A stretch of 64,000 bases of DNA from Pseudomonas sp. FP2335. GTDB taxonomy: Bacteria; Pseudomonadota; Gammaproteobacteria; Pseudomonadales; Pseudomonadaceae. The notes under the pieces are model-generated. The model was not told the origin of the DNA and ran no database searches. It worked only from the letters and a program-made list of their open reading frames with translations. This document shows positions 52,103-63,610 of the stretch, piece after piece; the first letter of the stretch is position 1; each line of letters starts with the position of its first letter. A program made the translations under genes and the position numbers. The stretch spans positions 5,205,501-5,269,500 of the forward strand of contig NZ_CP117437.1 of assembly GCF_030687535.1 (NCBI RefSeq), given 5' to 3'.

Positions 52103-52657
52103 ATGAAACGCACCGGCCGCACCCTGGTTCTGGGCTGCCTGTTGCTCCTTCAGCCGCTGCTGGCATATGCACAAGCAGGCGGCAACTCGTTGTTAATCCC
52201 AGCGATGGGTCGTTGCACCCTCAATACCCAGCCAGACAGCCAGGCCGAAGCCCTGAGCGCGTGCCAGAAACAGGCCGACGGCGGGGATGCGCAGGCGCAA
52301 TACGAGTTGGGCGAGTATTACCATGACAGCAAGAACCCCGCCCGCGACCTCAACAAAGCCTTGAGCTACTTCGAGAAAGCCTCGTTGCAGGGCCATGCCG
52401 AAGCCCAATTCAAGCTGGGCACCATGTTCTTCCACGGCGAAGGCGTACCGGCCAACAACGTCCAGGCGTATATCGTGCTGAAGATGGCCGCGGTCAACGG
52501 TGCCGAGGATGCGCTGGACACGGCCGACGAAGTGGCCGAGCACATGCAGCGTGATGAATTGGAAGTAGCGACCCAGGTGCTGGGGCAGATCTTCCGCAAT
52601 TATCTGCAGGAATTGCAGAGTGCGGATGGGCGTTCGCCTTTCTCACCCCTCCCCTGA
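52103..52657 (+). CDS. Periplasmic Sel1/TPR-like repeat protein
   Basis: 184 residues from the ATG at 52103 (AGAGGTAAG site upstream). Signal peptide MKRTGRTLVLGCLLLLQPLLAYAQA, then Sel1-type repeats: DAQAQYELGEYYHDSK...LNKALSYFEKASLQGHAEAQFKLGTMFFHGEGVPANNVQAYIVLKMAAVNG (about 65-145). Sel1 repeats mediate protein contacts; the partner is unknown. A single gene between hemL and a REP element. Confidence 0.85.
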   Translation: MKRTGRTLVLGCLLLLQPLLAYAQAGGNSLLIPAMGRCTLNTQPDSQAEALSACQKQADGGDAQAQYELGEYYHDSKNPARDLNKALSYFEKASLQGHAEAQFKLGTMFFHGEGVPANNVQAYIVLKMAAVNGAEDALDTADEVAEHMQRDELEVATQVLGQIFRNYLQELQSADGRSPFSPLP

Positions 52658-52680
52658 ATCTTCAGTGCTTTTGAAGGCCT

Positions 52681-52764
52681 CTTCGCGAGCAAGCCCGCTC
52701 CCACATTTAATTGCATTCCAAATTTGGAACTCGGTCGAATGTGGGAGCGGGCTTGCTCGCGAAG
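52681..52764. repeat. REPIN (GCGGGCTTG class)
   Basis: Arms CTTCGCGAGCAAGCCCGCTC and GAGCGGGCTTGCTCGCGAAG; the core is close to that of the copy at 26142 (ACTCGGTCGA). Confidence 0.88.
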
Positions 52765-52785
52765 GGAGCGACGCGGTCTAACGCC

Positions 52786-53112
52786 CTACTTCTCAGGCAT
52801 CGGCATCGGAAACGGCATCACATTGCCCATCCCCCGCGCCTCACTGATCTTCGGCGTACCCAAACGCTCGACTTCATCGATGCGCACAATCGAATGCATC
52901 GGCACAAAGCTGCGCACCACGCCTTCGAATTGCGCCTTGAGCTTCTCTTCGCCCGGATCGACGACCAACTGGGTGCGCTCGCCAAAGACGAACTCTTCCA
53001 CCTCCAGGAACCCCCACAGATCGCTCTGATAGATCTGCTTGGCGTACATTTCGAACACCTGGCCCTGATTGAGGAAAATCACCTTATAGATTGGAGCTTC
53101 ACGTTTGGTCAT
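52786..53112 (-). CDS. DUF1820-family protein
   Basis: 108 residues from the ATG at 53112. The sequence MTKREAPIYKVIFLNQGQVFEMYAKQIYQSDLWGFLEVEEFVFGERTQLVVDPGEEKLKAQFEGV is that of the short DUF1820 family, conserved in gammaproteobacteria, of unknown function. Its Pro/Met-rich end (MPFPMPMPEK) is typical. Divergent from miaB with 131 bp between the starts. Confidence 0.85.
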   Translation of the reverse strand: MTKREAPIYKVIFLNQGQVFEMYAKQIYQSDLWGFLEVEEFVFGERTQLVVDPGEEKLKAQFEGVVRSFVPMHSIVRIDEVERLGTPKISEARGMGNVMPFPMPMPEK

Positions 53113-53243
53113 GGTGGGCGAACAACACATCGGGGATATAAAAGAGGGCGCGAACTATAGCATGGCACCCGATGCACAACGCTAGGAACCAATGGGCATG
53201 CCCCCTATAATGCGCGGTTCTTTACCACCAGTTGACGATTCCC

Positions 53244-54572
53244 ATGGCCAAGAAGCTTTACATCGAAACCCACGGTTGCCAGATGAACGAGTACGACAGC
53301 TCGCGCATGGTCGATCTGCTGGGCGAACACCAGGCCCTGGAAGTCACCGCCCGCGCCGAAGATGCCGACGTGATCCTGCTCAATACCTGCTCGATCCGAG
53401 AGCGGGCCCAGGACCGTGTGTACTCCCAGCTGGGCCGCTGGCGCGAATTGAAACTGGCCAACCCGGACATGGTGATCGCCGTCGGCGGTTGCGTGGCCAG
53501 CCAGGAAGGCGCGGCGATTCGCGATCGCGCGCCCTATGTCGATGTGGTCTTCGGCCCGCAAACCCTGCACCGCCTGCCGGAAATGATCGACGCCGCGCGC
53601 TTCACCAAGCTGCCGCAGGTGGACGTGTCGTTCCCTGAAATCGAAAAATTCGACCACTTGCCCGAGCCGCGTATCGACGGGCCGAGCGCCTATGTGTCGG
53701 TGATGGAAGGTTGCAGCAAGTACTGCACCTTCTGCGTGGTGCCTTACACCCGAGGTGAAGAAGTCAGCCGGCCGTTTGACGATGTGCTGTCGGAAATCAT
53801 CCACCTCGCCGAAAACGGCGTGCGTGAAGTGACCCTGCTCGGCCAGAACGTCAACGGCTATCGCGGCCTGACCGACGACGGCCGCCTGGCGGACCTGGCG
53901 GAGTTGATCCGCGTGGTCGCCGCCGTGGACGGTATCGAGCGCATTCGCTACACCACCTCGCACCCGCTGGAGTTTTCCGACAGCCTGATCCAGGCCCACG
54001 CCGAAGTGCCGGAGCTGGTCAAACACCTGCATTTGCCGGTGCAATCGGGCTCGGACCGCATTCTCGCGGCGATGAAACGCAACCACACCGCGCTGGAGTA
54101 CAAATCCAAACTGCGCAAATTGCGTGCGGCGGTACCGGGTATCTGCATCAGTTCGGACTTTATCGTCGGCTTCCCCGGCGAGACCGAGAAAGACTTCCAG
54201 CAGACCATGAAGCTGATCGAAGACGTCGGTTTCGACTTTTCCTACTCCTTCGTCTACAGCCAGCGCCCCGGCACACCGGCGGCCGACTTGCTGGACGAGA
54301 CCCCGGAAGCGCTGAAAAAAGAACGCTTGAATGCATTGCAGCACCGTTTGAACCAGCAAGGGTTCGAGATCAGCCGACAAATGGTCGGGTCGGTCCAGCG
54401 CATCCTGGTTACCGACTATTCGAAGAAAGATCCGGGCGAGCTGCAAGGCCGCACCGAGAACAACCGGATCGTCAACTTCCGCTGCGACAACCCGACCTTG
54501 ATCGGCCAGTTCGCCGATGTGCATATCGACGCGGCGCAACCGCACTCGCTGCGGGGCTCGTTGATCAACTGA
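53244..54572 (+). CDS. miaB: MiaB, tRNA-2-methylthio-N6-dimethylallyladenosine synthase
   Basis: 442 residues. A radical-SAM enzyme that makes ms2i6A at position 37 of tRNAs. The MTTase domain Cys are in [10 protein letters not shown] (Cys11), NTCSIRE and GGCVAS; the radical SAM cluster is [12 protein letters not shown] (about 153-164). The C-terminal TRAM domain ends the protein. Starts at the ATG at 53244 ([13 protein letters not shown]); the in-frame extension upstream is unconserved. Confidence 0.97.
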   Translation: MAKKLYIETHGCQMNEYDSSRMVDLLGEHQALEVTARAEDADVILLNTCSIRERAQDRVYSQLGRWRELKLANPDMVIAVGGCVASQEGAAIRDRAPYVDVVFGPQTLHRLPEMIDAARFTKLPQVDVSFPEIEKFDHLPEPRIDGPSAYVSVMEGCSKYCTFCVVPYTRGEEVSRPFDDVLSEIIHLAENGVREVTLLGQNVNGYRGLTDDGRLADLAELIRVVAAVDGIERIRYTTSHPLEFSDSLIQAHAEVPELVKHLHLPVQSGSDRILAAMKRNHTALEYKSKLRKLRAAVPGICISSDFIVGFPGETEKDFQQTMKLIEDVGFDFSYSFVYSQRPGTPAADLLDETPEALKKERLNALQHRLNQQGFEISRQMVGSVQRILVTDYSKKDPGELQGRTENNRIVNFRCDNPTLIGQFADVHIDAAQPHSLRGSLIN

Positions 54573-54602
54573 TCGCAAAAACCTGAAAACAAATGAAGCT
54601 CA

Positions 54603-54694
54603 AATGTGGGAGCTGGCTTGCCTGCGATAGCGATGCAACAGCCAGCCTCTATTTTGGATGTGCCGGCCTCATCGCAGGCAAGCCAGCTCCCACA
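54603..54694. repeat. REPIN (GCTGGCTTG class)
   Basis: Arms AATGTGGGAGCTGGCTTGCC and GGCAAGCCAGCTCCCACA between miaB and phoH, in the same place where many genomes have only a short spacer. Confidence 0.85.
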
Positions 54695-54809
54695 AAGGTT
54701 CTTCATTGTTCTGGAGAGTGAGGTCAGTCCATTTAAGTGCTTTCGCACACAGGCAGCTGGCGTTATTCTCTCTTTCAACTCAACAGCCAAAGGGCGGCTA
54801 AAAGCGACC

Positions 54810-55814
54810 TTGAACGCACCCATAGTAGAACCCCATCGTTTTATCCTCGAGCCGTTTGAGGCTCGTCGTTTCGCCAATCTGTGCGGACAGTTCGACGAGC
54901 ACCTGCGCCTGATCGAACAACGCCTGAGCATCGAGATCCGCAACCGCGGCAATCAATTCGAACTCATTGGTGAAACCCAGCACACCACGTCTGCGGAAAA
55001 CCTGCTGCGCCGCCTCTACCGCGAAACCAAGGGTAGCGAGCTGTCGCCGGAAACCGTGCACCTGTACCTGCAGGAATCGGCCGTGCAAGACCTGGCCAAC
55101 AACCCTGTGGCCGAAGCCAGCGTGGCCCTGCGTACCAAAAAAGGCATGATTCGCCCGCGCGGCTTGAATCAGCAGAAGTACGTCAAGGAAATCCTCGGCA
55201 ACGACATCAACTTCGGCATCGGACCCGCCGGTACGGGCAAGACCTACCTCGCCGTGGCGTGTGCGGTCGACGCCCTGGAGCGCGAGCAAGTGCGCCGCAT
55301 CCTGCTGGTACGCCCGGCGGTCGAAGCCGGCGAGAAGCTCGGTTTCCTGCCTGGCGACCTCGCACAAAAGATCGACCCGTACCTGCGCCCGCTCTACGAC
55401 GCGCTGTACGAGATGCTTGGCTTTGAATACGTGGCCAAGCTGATCGAACGCCAAGTCATCGAGATCGCTCCGCTCGCGTACATGCGCGGTCGCACCCTGA
55501 ACAACAGCTTCATCATCCTCGACGAAAGCCAGAACACCACCGTCGAGCAGATGAAGATGTTCCTGACCCGGATCGGTTTCGGCTCCACCGCCGTGATCAC
55601 TGGCGACATCACCCAGGTCGACCTGCCGAAAGGCACCAAGTCGGGCCTGAGCCAGGTGATCGAGGTGCTCAAGGACGTGCCGGGCATCAGTTTCACCCAC
55701 TTCATGCCCAAGGACGTGGTCCGCCACCCGTTGGTACAGCGCATTGTCGAAGCCTACGAGCGTTTCGAACACCGTGACGATGGCTTGTCCAGGGACGTTC
55801 GCCGCGATGCTTGA
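54810..55814 (+). CDS. phoH: PhoH-like ATPase (YbeZ)
   Basis: 334 residues if started at the TTG 54810, giving (M)[19 protein letters not shown], the conserved opening of pseudomonad PhoH proteins. No ATG is available near this position; the frame is open 68 codons upstream through a REPIN, which argues against an earlier start. Walker A is [12 protein letters not shown] (about 133-144), Walker B-like [10 protein letters not shown] (about 235-244). YbeZ works with YbeY in 16S rRNA maturation and 30S quality control. Overlaps ybeY by 8 nt. Confidence 0.9.
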   Translation: MNAPIVEPHRFILEPFEARRFANLCGQFDEHLRLIEQRLSIEIRNRGNQFELIGETQHTTSAENLLRRLYRETKGSELSPETVHLYLQESAVQDLANNPVAEASVALRTKKGMIRPRGLNQQKYVKEILGNDINFGIGPAGTGKTYLAVACAVDALEREQVRRILLVRPAVEAGEKLGFLPGDLAQKIDPYLRPLYDALYEMLGFEYVAKLIERQVIEIAPLAYMRGRTLNNSFIILDESQNTTVEQMKMFLTRIGFGSTAVITGDITQVDLPKGTKSGLSQVIEVLKDVPGISFTHFMPKDVVRHPLVQRIVEAYERFEHRDDGLSRDVRRDA

Positions 55815-56265
55815 GCTAGACCTGCAGCTGGCCACCGAAGCGCCCGCCCCCAGCGAAGAGCAGTTCCGTCAATGGTGTGCCCTGGCCCTGCGCCAGCGCA
55901 CCGCTGACTCGGAACTGACCATCCGCCTGGTGGACGAGCCCGAAGGCCGCGAACTGAACCACACCTGGCGCCAGAAGGACTACGCGACCAACGTGCTGTC
56001 CTTCCCCGCCGACGTACCCGACGAGTTGCTGGACATCCCCCTGCTGGGCGACCTGGTGATCTGCGTCGAAGTCGTCGAGCGCGAGGCCAAGGAACAAGGC
56101 AAGGCCCTTGAAGCCCACTGGGCTCATCTGGTCATCCACGGCTGCTTGCATCTCTTGGGTTACGACCATATAGACGATGACGAAGCCGAGGAAATGGAAA
56201 CACTGGAAAAAACGTTGCTTGCTGAATTGGGTCACCCTGACCCCTACGCAGACGACGAAAACTGA
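55807..56265 (+). CDS. ybeY: YbeY, endoribonuclease for rRNA maturation
   Basis: 152 residues from the ATG inside the last codons of phoH. The zinc-binding motif [11 protein letters not shown] (about 118-128, H-x3-H-x5-H) is intact, as is the conserved Arg early in the fold ([13 protein letters not shown]). It trims the 3' end of 16S rRNA and takes part in late 30S quality control. Followed by corC. Confidence 0.95.
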   Translation: MLELDLQLATEAPAPSEEQFRQWCALALRQRTADSELTIRLVDEPEGRELNHTWRQKDYATNVLSFPADVPDELLDIPLLGDLVICVEVVEREAKEQGKALEAHWAHLVIHGCLHLLGYDHIDDDEAEEMETLEKTLLAELGHPDPYADDEN

Positions 56266-56307
56266 TCGACACCTAACTGAAACAACAAAGGATTTAGAGT
56301 AATCGCT

Positions 56308-57147
56308 ATGAGCGAAGACCGATCGAGCAACGGGCAGAAGTCATGGCTGGGTAAACTGACCCAGGCTTTTGCCCACGAGCCGAAAAACCGCCAGGAGCTG
56401 CTGGAGCTGCTGCGCGAGGCCCACCAGAACAAGTTGCTGGACAGCGAAGCGCTGGCCATCGTCGAAGGCGCCATCCAGGTGGCTGACCTGCAAGTACGCG
56501 ACATCATGGTGCCGCGCTCGCAGATGATCAGCATCAAGGCGACCCAGACCCCACGGGAATTCCTCCCGGCCGTGATCGACTCGGCGCACTCGCGCTACCC
56601 GGTGATCGGTGAAAGCCATGACGACGTCATGGGCGTCCTGCTGGCCAAGGACCTGCTGCCGCTGATCCTCAAGGAGAACGGCGACAGCTTCAACATCAAG
56701 GACCTGCTGCGCCCGGCCACCTTCGTGCCGGAATCCAAGCGCCTGAACGTGTTGCTGCGTGAGTTCCGCGCCAACCATAACCACATGGCCATCGTGATCG
56801 ACGAATACGGTGGCGTGGCGGGCCTGGTGACCATCGAAGACGTGCTGGAACAGATCGTCGGCGACATCGAAGACGAACACGACGTCGAAGAAGACAGCTA
56901 CATCAAGCCGCTGCCCAGCGGTGATTTCCTGATCAAGGCGCTGACACCGATCGAAAACTTCAACGAGTTCTTCGACAGCGAATTCTCCGACGATGAGTTC
57001 GACACCGTTGGCGGCCTGGTGATGAATGCGTTTGGCCACCTGCCAAAACGCAACGAGACCACCGAGATCGGCGCGTACCGCTTCCGCATCCTTAATGCGG
57101 ACAGTCGTCGTATCCACTTGATCCGCTTGACCCCTATTGCCCGCTAA
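56308..57147 (+). CDS. corC: CorC/YbeX, CBS-domain transporter accessory protein
   Basis: 279 residues with no membrane segment. Two CBS domains (about 70-130 and 135-195; VPRSQMISI, YPVIGES, MAIVIDEYGGVAGLVTIEDVLEQIVGDIEDE) followed by the CorC_HlyC domain (about 205-279). In E. coli it affects Mg2+/Co2+ efflux with CorA and ribosome metabolism. Position in phoH-ybeY-corC-lnt is conserved across gammaproteobacteria. Confidence 0.95.
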   Translation: MSEDRSSNGQKSWLGKLTQAFAHEPKNRQELLELLREAHQNKLLDSEALAIVEGAIQVADLQVRDIMVPRSQMISIKATQTPREFLPAVIDSAHSRYPVIGESHDDVMGVLLAKDLLPLILKENGDSFNIKDLLRPATFVPESKRLNVLLREFRANHNHMAIVIDEYGGVAGLVTIEDVLEQIVGDIEDEHDVEEDSYIKPLPSGDFLIKALTPIENFNEFFDSEFSDDEFDTVGGLVMNAFGHLPKRNETTEIGAYRFRILNADSRRIHLIRLTPIAR

Positions 57148-57155
57148 GGACTGAC

Positions 57156-58679
57156 ATGCGCCGTCTCACCGCACCCGGCTGGCCCGGTAACCTGCTGGCC
57201 GTGGTGGCCGGCGCCACCACTACCCTGGCGTTGGCGCCGTTCGATCTGTGGCCGTTTGCGCTGATCGCCGTCGGATTGTTCTATATCGGCCTGCGGGAAC
57301 TGAGCCCACGCCAGGCCTTGGGCCGTGGCTGGTGTTTCGGTTTCGGCCTGTTTGGTGCCGGCACCAGCTGGATCTACTACAGCATCCACCATTTCGGCGG
57401 CGCCTCGGTGCTGCTGGCTGGCTTCCTGATGCTGCTGTTCACCGCCGCCATCGCCCTGTTCTTCGCCCTGCCCGCCTGGCTGTGGGCCCGCTGGCTGCGC
57501 CGCAATGAAGCACCGCTGGCCGATGCCCTGACCTTTGCTGCATTGTGGGTCGGCCAGGAAGCGTTTCGTGGCTGGTTCCTCACCGGTTTCCCGTGGTTGT
57601 ACTCCGGCTACAGTCAACTCGACGGCCCGCTGACCGGCCTCGCGCCGTTGGGCGGGATGTGGCTGATCTCCTTCGCCCTGGCGCTGACTGCCGCCGTGCT
57701 GTGCAACTTGCCGCGCCTGTTGGCGAGCAAGCGCAACGCCTTTATCGGCGCGGGCCTGGTCTTGCTGGTTGCGCCGTGGGCCATCGGCCTGGCCCTCAAG
57801 CATCACGCCTGGACCTCGCCGTCCGGCGCACCGTTGAGCGTCGCCGCGATCCAGGGCAACGTCGCACAGAGCATGAAATGGGACCCGGAACAGCTCAACG
57901 CACAGCTGGCGCTGTACCGCGACATGAGCTTCGCCTCCAAGCGCGTCGACTTGCTGATCTGGCCGGAAACCGCAGTGCCAGTGCTCAAGGAGTCGGTTGA
58001 AGGCTATCTGGGGATGATGGGCAAGTTTGCCGCCGACCGGCATACCGCGCTGATCACCGGCGTGCCGATCCGCCAGGAAGTGCATCACCAGAAGCGCTAC
58101 TTCAACGGCATCACTGTGGTGGGCGAAGGTGATGGCACCTACCTGAAACAAAAACTCGTGCCGTTCGGCGAATACGTGCCGCTGCAAGACATGCTGCGCG
58201 GGCTGATCGCTTTCTTCGACTTGCCGATGTCGGACTTCGCCCGTGGCCCGGCCGATCAGGCAATGTTGCAGGCCAAGGGTTATCAGATCGCACCGTTCAT
58301 TTGCTACGAAGTGGTGTACCCGGAGTTTGCCGCCGGCCTCTCGGCACAGAGCGATTTGCTCCTGACAATCAGCAATGACACGTGGTTCGGCACGTCCATC
58401 GGCCCCTTGCAACACCTGCAAATGGCGCAGATGCGTGCCCTGGAAGCCGGCCGCTGGATGATCCGCGCCACCAACAACGGCGTGACCGGCCTGATCAACC
58501 CCTACGGGCAGATCACCGAGCAGATCCCACAGTTCGAGCGCGGCATTCTTTATGGTGAAGTGGTGCCGATGCACAACCTCACGCCGTACCTGCAATGGCG
58601 GTCGTGGCCGTTGATCATTGTGTGTGTACTGCTGTTTGGCTGGGCACTGCTGGCCGCAAGAATGGCCAAGACGGTCTAA
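57156..58679 (+). CDS. lnt: Lnt, apolipoprotein N-acyltransferase
   Basis: 507 residues. Eight-helix N-terminal membrane domain and C-terminal nitrilase domain with the triad visible: Glu in WPETAVP (about 270), Lys in KQKLVPFGEY (about 330-339) and Cys in PFICYEVVYPE (about 381). It adds the third acyl chain to outer-membrane lipoproteins at the inner membrane. Starts 9 nt after corC. Supports the downstream outer-membrane lipoproteins such as LptE. Confidence 0.97.
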   Translation: MRRLTAPGWPGNLLAVVAGATTTLALAPFDLWPFALIAVGLFYIGLRELSPRQALGRGWCFGFGLFGAGTSWIYYSIHHFGGASVLLAGFLMLLFTAAIALFFALPAWLWARWLRRNEAPLADALTFAALWVGQEAFRGWFLTGFPWLYSGYSQLDGPLTGLAPLGGMWLISFALALTAAVLCNLPRLLASKRNAFIGAGLVLLVAPWAIGLALKHHAWTSPSGAPLSVAAIQGNVAQSMKWDPEQLNAQLALYRDMSFASKRVDLLIWPETAVPVLKESVEGYLGMMGKFAADRHTALITGVPIRQEVHHQKRYFNGITVVGEGDGTYLKQKLVPFGEYVPLQDMLRGLIAFFDLPMSDFARGPADQAMLQAKGYQIAPFICYEVVYPEFAAGLSAQSDLLLTISNDTWFGTSIGPLQHLQMAQMRALEAGRWMIRATNNGVTGLINPYGQITEQIPQFERGILYGEVVPMHNLTPYLQWRSWPLIIVCVLLFGWALLAARMAKTV

Positions 58680-58696
58680 AGGACAACACAAAACCC

Positions 58697-58819
58697 ATGT
58701 GGGAACGGGCTTGTGTAGGAGCGGCGGTGCGACGATTCGACTTGCTCGCGAAGGCGGCGTGTCAGTGAACACATCTGATACTGATGCACCGCATTCGCGA
58801 GCAAGCCCGCTCCCGCATT
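58697..58819. repeat. Degenerate REPIN (GCGGGCTTG class)
   Basis: Left arm TGTGGGAACGGGCTTGTGTA, right arm GCGAGCAAGCCCGCTCCCGC, with an inserted segment (GGAGCGGCGGTGCGACGATTCG). Confidence 0.75.
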
Positions 58820-58831
58820 TGTCCTGCGGTG

Positions 58832-59593
58832 CTACTTATAAAACAATCGATAACCTACCTGCCCCACCGCCTCGTTGATCAACTGCCCGCTGCGCCATAC
58901 CGACACGAACTCCGGCATCCAGCCACCGAGCGGCCGGGAGTTGTCCACCCCCAGAAAGCCGACCGGCCCGGGCACCACGGTGAAACCGGCCTTCTCAAAG
59001 CTCCACACCGAACGCGGCATGTGCCACGCCTGAGTCACCACCACCACGCGCTTGATGCCTTGGGGCAATAGAATCTCGGCACTCATCTGCGCATTCTCCC
59101 AGGTGGTGCGGCTGCGCTCTTCCTTCCAACGCACCGTCACACCGAAGTCGTCACGCATCGACACCGCCATCAACTCGGCCTCACTGGGCGGCGTGCCGTA
59201 GTGCAGCCCGCCGCTGGTCAGCACCGGCAACCCTGACGCCTTGGCCAGGCGCGCCGCATAGCGCTGGCGCTCAAGCCCGACGCCGGTCGGCTGGTCGGTG
59301 CCCCACGCCGGATCGCCGCGCTCACGCCCCGAACCCAGCACCACAATGGCATCCGCACGCTGGGCCAGGGTCGACCAGTCTTCCTGCGCCAAAGGCGGCT
59401 CCGTCTCCAGGGCCCGGGCGCCCCACTCCACCATCACCGGCAGGCTGATCAGCCACATCCCGCCAAACCCAAGGGCAAAGCACACGCCAGCCAGGCGCGG
59501 GCGGCTGCGGCGAAACCACCAGGCAAGTGCGAGCAGCAGCAAGAAAATGCCGGGCGGCAACAACAATTGTTTAATGAAATAACGAAAAGGCAT
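58832..59593 (-). CDS. YdcF/ElyC-family membrane protein (DUF218)
   Basis: 253 residues from the ATG at 59593 with two N-terminal membrane segments (IKQLLLPPGIFLLLLALAWWF, about 6-26; CFALGFGGMWLISLPVMV, about 37-54) and a DUF218 domain (ADAIVVLGSGRERGDP, about 91-106; TSGGLHYGTPPSEAE; ENAQMSA; VVTQAWHMPRSVWSFEKAG). The group includes ElyC, linked to envelope and peptidoglycan integrity. Translation start is directly at the end of a strong hairpin. Confidence 0.88.
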   Translation of the reverse strand: MPFRYFIKQLLLPPGIFLLLLALAWWFRRSRPRLAGVCFALGFGGMWLISLPVMVEWGARALETEPPLAQEDWSTLAQRADAIVVLGSGRERGDPAWGTDQPTGVGLERQRYAARLAKASGLPVLTSGGLHYGTPPSEAELMAVSMRDDFGVTVRWKEERSRTTWENAQMSAEILLPQGIKRVVVVTQAWHMPRSVWSFEKAGFTVVPGPVGFLGVDNSRPLGGWMPEFVSVWRSGQLINEAVGQVGYRLFYK

Positions 59594-59615
59594 CGGGCAT
59601 CTCCAAAGATGCCCG
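59594..59615 (-). promoter_or_regulatory. Hairpin abutting the ydcF start and covering its ribosome site
   Basis: In the mRNA sense CGGGCAUCU-UUGG-AGAUGCCCG (9-bp perfect stem, 4-nt loop) ends at the base before the AUG. The GGAG Shine-Dalgarno spans loop and 3' arm, so the closed hairpin hides it. A UUUU lies 6 nt after the stem, which means it could also be the terminator of the upstream 105-residue gene. Confidence 0.6.
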
Positions 59616-59690
59616 AAGCCTAGATGCAACGGGATTTAGCGACAATCTTTACCAGCACATTTTGAGAAGGTTAACGGATAACGCTGTGCT

Positions 59691-60008
59691 TCACTTGCAC
59701 CGTACGGCCCGGCGCTTTTCCGGGCCGCGGGCGGTGGGCAAGTCTTTCAGCCAAATCACCTTAGCCGAGCTCGAGGGCTCCTGGGCTGGCGGGGAGGCCT
59801 GCCCAAGTGCTGCGCGGTGGTGATTGGACTCCAGGTAAACCTTGATCAATTCAAGCTCTGCCTGGCTCAAGCCACGCAACTCCAGCTCCTGAGGCCGCTC
59901 ATCACACAAACGGCCTGCGGTATCTGCTGCATCCAATGCACGACCCAAACGGTCGATCAGTCCTTCGTACAACTGCGGTTTCGTTAAAGTTCGCTGCGAT
60001 TCAGCCAT
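59691..60008 (-). CDS. Conserved small protein of unknown function
   Basis: 105 residues from the ATG at 60008 with GAGGTGAGGGG in front. An N-terminal helical part (LTKPQLYEGLIDRLGRALDAADTAGRLC) and an acidic middle (ELELRGLSQAELELIKVYLESN) precede a Pro/Ser/Ala-rich tail with VIWLKDLPTARG. It is soluble and without Cys clusters. No family recognised. It sits between ydcF and the divergent leuS, a location I associate with a small conserved Pseudomonas gene. Confidence 0.7.
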   Translation of the reverse strand: MAESQRTLTKPQLYEGLIDRLGRALDAADTAGRLCDERPQELELRGLSQAELELIKVYLESNHHRAALGQASPPAQEPSSSAKVIWLKDLPTARGPEKRRAVRCK

Positions 60009-60024
60009 CCCCTCACCTCATTGA

Positions 60025-62877
<2,853 letters not shown>

Positions 62878-62886
62878 ATCGGATCA

Positions 62887-62909
62887 GGCGCGGAGCTCGA
62901 GCCCGCGCC
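62887..62909 (+). terminator. Weak hairpin between leuS and lptE
   Basis: GGCGCGG (62887-62893) pairs with CCGCGCC (62903-62909) with a 9-nt loop. No T-run, so probably an attenuating or RNA-stability structure rather than a full stop; lptE starts 57 nt later on the same strand. Confidence 0.35.
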
Positions 62910-62965
62910 GAACTAAACCTTCAGGGCCTCGATAAGGCCCATCTGGTTTCAAGGGGAGCAACACA

Positions 62966-63571
62966 ATGATCAAACGCAATCTGCTGGTGATGGGCCTGGC
63001 CGTACTGCTGAGCGCTTGCGGCTTCCAGCTGCGCGGCACCGGCACCAACGAGCTGGCAATCAAGGAACTGGACGTCAGCGCACGCGATGCCTACGGCGAT
63101 ACCGTCACCCAGCTGCGCCAGGTACTGGAAAACAGCGGCGTGCACGTCTACACCGGCGCGACGTACAAGCTGGTCCTGGTCAACGAGAAAGAAACCCAGC
63201 GTAACCTGAGCTACGCCAGCGCTGGCCGCGCGTCGGACATCGAACTGGCCACCGAGCTGAACATCGAAGTCCAGGGCCGCGATCACTTGCCATTGATGGG
63301 CGACAAGATCGTGGTACAGAAAATCGTCAGCCACGACGGCAACAACCTGGTCGGTTCGGACTCCGAGACCATCCAGGTACGCAAGGAAATCCGTCGCGAG
63401 CTGGTACAGCGTGTCGTCCTGCGTCTGCAGATGCTGACCCCGGAAAAACTCGAAACCTTGCAGCAAGCCGCTGACAACAAGGCCAAGGCTGAAGCCGACG
63501 CCCTGAAAGCGGCGCAGGAATACGAAGACAACACGCCGAAACAATCGCCTGTTGAAGTCCCTGTCGAGTAA
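62966..63571 (+). CDS. lptE: LptE, LPS-assembly lipoprotein
   Basis: 201 residues. Lipoprotein signal MIKRNLLVMGLAVLLSACGF (Cys at 18), then GFQLRGTGTNELAIKELDVSA. LptE plugs the LptD barrel and helps load LPS at the outer membrane. The Lnt encoded 4 kb upstream acylates it. Its C-terminal Ala/Lys/Glu-rich helix (NKAKAEADALKAAQEYEDN) is normal for pseudomonads. Followed by holA, conserved order. Confidence 0.95.
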   Translation: MIKRNLLVMGLAVLLSACGFQLRGTGTNELAIKELDVSARDAYGDTVTQLRQVLENSGVHVYTGATYKLVLVNEKETQRNLSYASAGRASDIELATELNIEVQGRDHLPLMGDKIVVQKIVSHDGNNLVGSDSETIQVRKEIRRELVQRVVLRLQMLTPEKLETLQQAADNKAKAEADALKAAQEYEDNTPKQSPVEVPVE

Positions 63572-63576
63572 GCCAG

Positions 63577-63599
63577 ACGGGGCGCCCCAAGCGCCCCGT
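63577..63599 (+). other. GC-rich hairpin between lptE and holA
   Basis: ACGGGGCGC (63577-63585) with GCGCCCCGT (63591-63599) around CCCAA, ending 11 nt before the holA ATG. Could lower holA translation by hiding its upstream leader; no classical ribosome site is visible between hairpin and ATG. Confidence 0.4.
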
Positions 63600-63610
63600 T
63601 CGCCCCGCCT

